This document shows positions 59,829-64,000 of a DNA stretch of 64,000 nt, piece after piece. Under the pieces are notes generated by a model. It saw only the letters and a program-made list of their open reading frames with translations. It was not told where the DNA came from and ran no database searches. Within the stretch, counting starts at the first letter, position 1, and every line of letters begins with the position of its first letter. The position numbers were made by a program, and so were the translations under genes. Source of the DNA: Eutypella sp. D-1 (Eukaryota > Ascomycota > Sordariomycetes > Xylariales > Diatrypaceae); the NCBI GenBank assembly GCA_023313575.1, contig JAJTTP010000010.1:186001-250000 (forward strand), read 5' to 3'.

Positions 59829-61116
59829 TCAGAGGATGACGCATTTCGTAGATCGGTGCGAATCTCGGTCTCTCTCCCTTCGCCTTCTCCGTTTCTTGTA
59901 ATATGATATGGGTGTCCTTTCGTGACCGTAATCATCACCAGCCTGACTCTCCGCAGCATCATCTTTGCGCAGCATCTGCCGACACAAGTCGATGAACACC
60001 TCGTCCACATTCGCTTGATTTAATAGGTTAGAGGACGCCGAGAGAACCATATGGGAGAAACGTTGACTTACTGCGCGTGCGAGCGCTAGCTTCGTAGTAC
60101 GGTGCGCCCCATCTCTGGGAGATGGAAAAGCCTTTGGTACGTGGCACGGCCCGCTGGTCTTCAAGATCCGCCTTGTTTCCGCAGATGACGATCGGCACCG
60201 TCTCGTCGTCCTTGATGCGAATGATTTCGTGTCGGAGACCCTCCAGCTCAGCTAGGGACGATGGGGAAGTAATGCTGAAGACGAGAAGAAAACCCTGACC
60301 CGACTTCATGTAGAGATCCCTCATGGCAACTTGAGTAGAGTTAGCTCATGAACCTTGAAATTGATGTGGGAAAAGTAGGGCGTCGACCAACCAAACTGTT
60401 CTGTTCCAGCAGTGTCCAGGCTGTTTCACATTAGCATGTTGTTCATGTGGGGTCTCGATGAACCCCGGAGTCGGTGTCTCATGTCTCACATCTCTAGGAC
60501 TACCTGTCGGCCCTGTTACCGTGTGTTAATTCGTTGGGAAACCAATCGGAAGACGGAACAGGGCGGAAACATAAAAGTGCACTTACGTCCACCCCCACCT
60601 GGGTACGGTATGAGTCCTCGATCGTTGGGTCGTAGCTCTCGATCCATTCATTATGAACGAATTGAGCTGTCATGAAATCATATCCGTTAGCTTCCAAACA
60701 GGGTTTCCAGGGAATGGCGGAGGATATAATCAAAGTCGGTAGTAATAATGAGTGGGAAAAAATGGGGAATGCCAGGTCCGGGTGAGACGCCCGGACGCCC
60801 ACATCCAGGATTGCGGTGTAAGGCACAGTTGCGAGGCTCTTACCGGTGAGACAGCTCTTCCCAACACCACCTGCGAAAGTGAGTTTAGCAGTTGTAACCC
60901 AAGACACGAGAGCTTGTGAGAGTTGATGTTCTCGCCAAGCCAATACGGAACTCACCTGCACCTAGTACAACAACGTTGAACTCGCGGCTACTCACAGCAA
61001 CTTTGATGTTAGTCGTTGGGTTGCACAGCCACCTGCTCGTATGCAACATATGTAACAAGTGATTCCGAGGGGGGGAAGACAAACGCAGGATGGTAGCGGG
61101 CTTGTCTTGGAGACAT
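59829..61116 (-). CDS. RSR1: Rap/Rsr1-type Ras-family GTPase (krev-1/Bud1 homologue)
   Basis: Membrane-anchored small GTPase that sets polarity sites in fungi. Eight exons: 61116-61085 and 60987-60956 (both 32 bases; exon 1 tentative, donor GTTTGT), 60870-60844 (27), 60666-60587, 60512-60490 (23), 60420-60392 (29), 60329-60072 and 60013-59829; 221 residues with consistent phases. G1 is VLGAGGVGKSCL, the effector loop SYDPTIEDSYR, G3 LDTAGTEQF (Thr at the Ras Gln61 position, as in Rap), G4 GNKADLE, G5 EASARTR. YMKSGQGFLLVFSITS is a Rap/Ras core element. The C-terminus has a polybasic KKRRRRRERDRD and the CaaX box CVIL, predicting geranylgeranylation. The N-terminus MSPRQARYHPA is inferred from the branch point GACTAAC and acceptor GAGTAG. 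Confidence 0.92.
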
Positions 61117-64000
61117 GATTCCAAGCGCTCAAGAAACGCCTCCCGGGCGCAAACGACACGGTCCGATGAGCAGCCCGTGACCCGACGTCATATATCTGCG
61201 CAATGCTGCCTGTATGGTCTGCCACCGCTAGTCGTTTAATGTGCCGTTCAGGACGCAACTCAAGGCCAGGTTTGAGGCTATCGCTGTTGGTCCACCGGTG
61301 GTGATAACCTCATCTGAGAGAATGGCGCTTCAGATTCGATAACACGTGTTAAGTGATATGCGACCGTTCGACACCTCACTCTTATTCTCTCACCCTCTCC
61401 CCTTCTCTCGCAAGCACAACACGGCACCTCTCTCTGCACCGTTGATAGTCGAAATTCCCAAGACACTAAGTCTAGTCGAACCCAGTAACTGTTTTAGCTG
61501 CAGCCGAAATGTGTCAACAGCTCCGTGCTCTGCTCTAGAAACGGGAAGAGACAAAGACTCGCAGAATTGCTCGCTCGCGAAGTGTCAAGGACTCCTTATC
61601 CCCCCCCAAAAAACACCAAAGGGATAAATAAGCTAAAGGCGAATTCTAGGAATAGCTGATAGGGGTTATATTCTATTTCTCTTCGCTTGATCAGGGAATA
61701 TCAAAGAGGGGTATATTAGCGTTTTTAAGCTCCCGTATTGGCGGTAGCTTGAGTAACCTGGTCAAAGTTGTAGATATGATAGCAATGAGTAGTTTTCTTT
61801 GTAGCAATGGTATTCTAAAGTTAGGTGGTTGTAAGAGTTGCATAGAAAGACAACTTGAAGTAGACGATGTTTGAAGAAAAAAAAGGAAAAGCTTAGGAGG
61901 AGGTAGGACCTGAATACATAAAATAAGACGAGGCAAGAAAATATGCACCGAGACGGATATCCGGGGATTATATCATACCTACCTAGGTATACCCACTTAC
62001 AGGTGTAGTTAGAGGTACTCCGTACATTTAATCTTTGTCGGGTACATTTATTTAGTAAGGTTACCTGCCTGTCCCTACCTGTAGGTAAGTAAGTAGGTTG
62101 GTTGGTTACATACCTTACTTTGGTCACATCCATGGATAACTGGGGCCTGCTGATAGGTAGGTACAGAGACAGGCTATTTAGGTAGCCCTCCAGGAGGCAT
62201 CCATACATATATGTACTTAGATCCATATATGTACAATGTCAGAATGCCTCATCCGAACGAACGAACACTACCACCTGCAGCCGAAAGAAAAAGAAAAGGC
62301 CACGAGCAATAATTTGTGGACTAATAGAGGTGACTGCCATGCATCAGCTTGCAGCCAGTCAAGAATAACCTTCCGGGGTTGGGGGTGTCAGTATGCCAGT
62401 ATGCAGAGACAGCAGCCGCGGGTACAGACACTTTTTGAAGACTTTTAAGCTGCTACATATATACATACATATAGGTCTGTATGTATGCTAGGTAGGTATC
62501 TAGCGGTGCGTTTCGGTACTTGAGTAGGTATTGAATACATCCCAAATAGGGGAACAGTACCGACAACCTTACAACTGTAGCCCTATTCGTCGACAACTTC
62601 TGAATGGACCCCTTTTAGATGGAAGTTAGGCTACATAGTATCTCTCTTATTAGGCTTCATTGGCCAGTTAGTCGCTACCTATACCTACTAAATAGGGTAC
62701 AGTAGTTCAATGTTAGGTAGTAGTTTGCCCAGGATAGGGTGGGAGAAACAGCCCGTGCATTACGCTAGATTCCTACGTTCCAATGACCCATTTTGGTTTA
62801 GTCCAAGCTGAAAGTATTGCATGTATGTACACGATTCCAGATCGGGACCTCATATTTCCTCTCTAGTTTTATTACGGCATCAAAGGCACATACAAGTAGG
62901 CTGGGAAATAATTTCCCATTCCATGATTTTCTAAATATTTGCTCTTATTTCATCTCTTTAGTTGGTCGGGTCGATATTGGGCGAATGGAGCATAATCACC
63001 TACCTATTTGCTTCGTGGCCAATTAACCAGTGCAAGTTCGGTCCTATGAACGAGCTTTTACGAGCAGAATGAATGAACTCGTTGAACACGGTTGAACCCC
63101 TTCCGCTTACCCTTGCCAATACCAACTTCAGTATTCCGGATACCCTTGACACATGCATGTGCACACGGTTGTTAGTCTTTCTGATGCCGCTCAGGGCGTT
63201 GCCGTGATTAGCACAGTAATTGCATGGGCAAATGGAGTATTTCCCGAAACTTGGGCTTCAGAGTCACACGTATGTGGTATAGTAAAGGCAACCGGGAATA
63301 TCCTCGTTCACGCATAGTATGGAAAATCCTGAGATTGTCCTTATAGCCTACGTGATATATGCAGGTGGGCGTCCATACGGAGCTATATAACGCTCGGCTT
63401 AAGGCTGTTGTCAGGTCGCGTACTATTCATGGATATTCTGTGAGGCGGAGAAACTCGATGCATCCTACGCGACTCCATTCAAACACTGCACCAACACGAC
63501 AGGGTAGTGTCAAAAGAAACAGGGAAAAGAGAAGAAAAAAGTGATAGATAATCAACTGGGTGCCCGGAATCGGGTTGTCGGGTTGTAGGATCGAGAGGAT
63601 TCCCTCTTTTTACGACTATCAATACCTAGGCTTGCTAGGTAATTATAAATATACGGAGATATATCTCGGCACTCGCTTGTTAATGTACCAACGAACCCAC
63701 GCAGTACTACCCAACTACTTCCCCAGATACACTTATGCGAGGCATTTCAAGCGGCTCCTCCACATGGAGTGAAGCAGAAACATGATGTTGGCTAGCCGAC
63801 TACACGAAACCGACAATATGGACAGCGAGAGGACCTTAGATCTCAGAGACCCACGGAGATGTATGTACCTATCTAGATGTAGTTACGTGTGTACGTACGT
63901 ATGGATGTGGTCATGTACCTGATGGTCAATATATGGTTAAGTGAGATGTGACTCGGATCATCACTCTTCAACACCCATACCCATGTCTCGGGTGCAATGA
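61117..64000. other. Gene-free right end of the window
   Basis: It contains the RSR1 promoter, then AT-rich DNA dense in TAGGTA/TACCTA units with a perfect TACCTAGGTA at 61980, and TACATATATACATACAT-type simple sequence near 62450-62490. Minus-strand frames at 61691-62226 are Leu/Phe/Ser-rich composition artefacts. No gene is supported to the edge. Confidence 0.5.

Noticed and set aside
61762..62226. Minus-strand frame of 154 residues with hydrophobic runs
   Set aside because: Composition artefact of TACCTA/AT-rich DNA; Tyr/Leu/Ser repeats with no family resemblance.

Overview
The window reads as nuclear DNA of a filamentous ascomycete (Pezizomycotina, most likely Sordariomycetes). The genes are monocistronic and on both strands. 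Most carry short introns (about 50-110 nt) with GTRNGT donors and CTRAY-like branch points. The recognisable proteins are typically fungal: Atg29, Ipi3, a Rap/Rsr1-type GTPase, an AA9 LPMO, mitochondrial uS14, and an Arb2-domain protein. The genus is not assigned. All exon models were assembled by eye from reading frame, splice consensus and remembered family sequence; no search was run.

Layout. 1-965 (-): 5' part of a gene whose N-terminal domain resembles fungal AlkB-like dioxygenases. 4718-5848 (-): secreted AA9 LPMO, six exons, one intron of GC-AG type. 9629-11974 (+): peroxisomal 4-coumarate/aryl-CoA ligase-like enzyme ending in AKL. 12293-12820 (-): small hydrophilic conserved protein. 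13670-14153 (+): mitochondrial ribosomal protein uS14. 14917-16398 (+): Arb2-domain protein, with a spliced membrane-protein-like reading frame overlapping its 3' end on the other strand (16156-16907). 17614-19506 (-): GC-rich mitochondrial single-span protein. 20209-21548 (-): APH-type small-molecule kinase. 22209-23674 (-): ATG29 with a 10-nt exon. 25233-26688 (+): membrane protein. 27422-27990 (+): MYND-finger protein. 28477-28877 (+): a zinc-finger-protein relic. 29422-30546 (+) and 31233-32318 (-): a nitrilase and an aldoxime dehydratase, convergent. 32655-33300 (+): broken LINE RNase H/zinc-knuckle end. 41475-44069 (+): EGF-like single-pass protein. 46150-48768 (-): large disordered protein. 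51964-53399 (+): IPI3. 59829-61116 (-): RSR1/krev-1 with three very short exons.

How genes may work together. The aldoxime dehydratase and nitrilase make a complete aldoxime -> nitrile -> carboxylic acid route in 3 kb. This is the strongest metabolic signal in the window, and it sits beside transposon debris. The peroxisomal acyl/aryl-CoA ligase 18 kb away could in principle activate an arylacetic acid product, but that link is only inferred. The other genes are housekeeping (ribosome, autophagy, polarity, ribosome biogenesis) and show no operon-like logic.

Large parts (about 1-4.7, 5.9-9.6, 33.4-41.4, 48.8-51.9, 53.4-59.8 and 61.1-64 kb) hold no gene I can support. They carry repeated TACCTAGGTA palindromes, long G/C homopolymers and degenerate sequence. 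I found no tRNA, 5S rRNA, CRISPR array or secondary-metabolite backbone gene.
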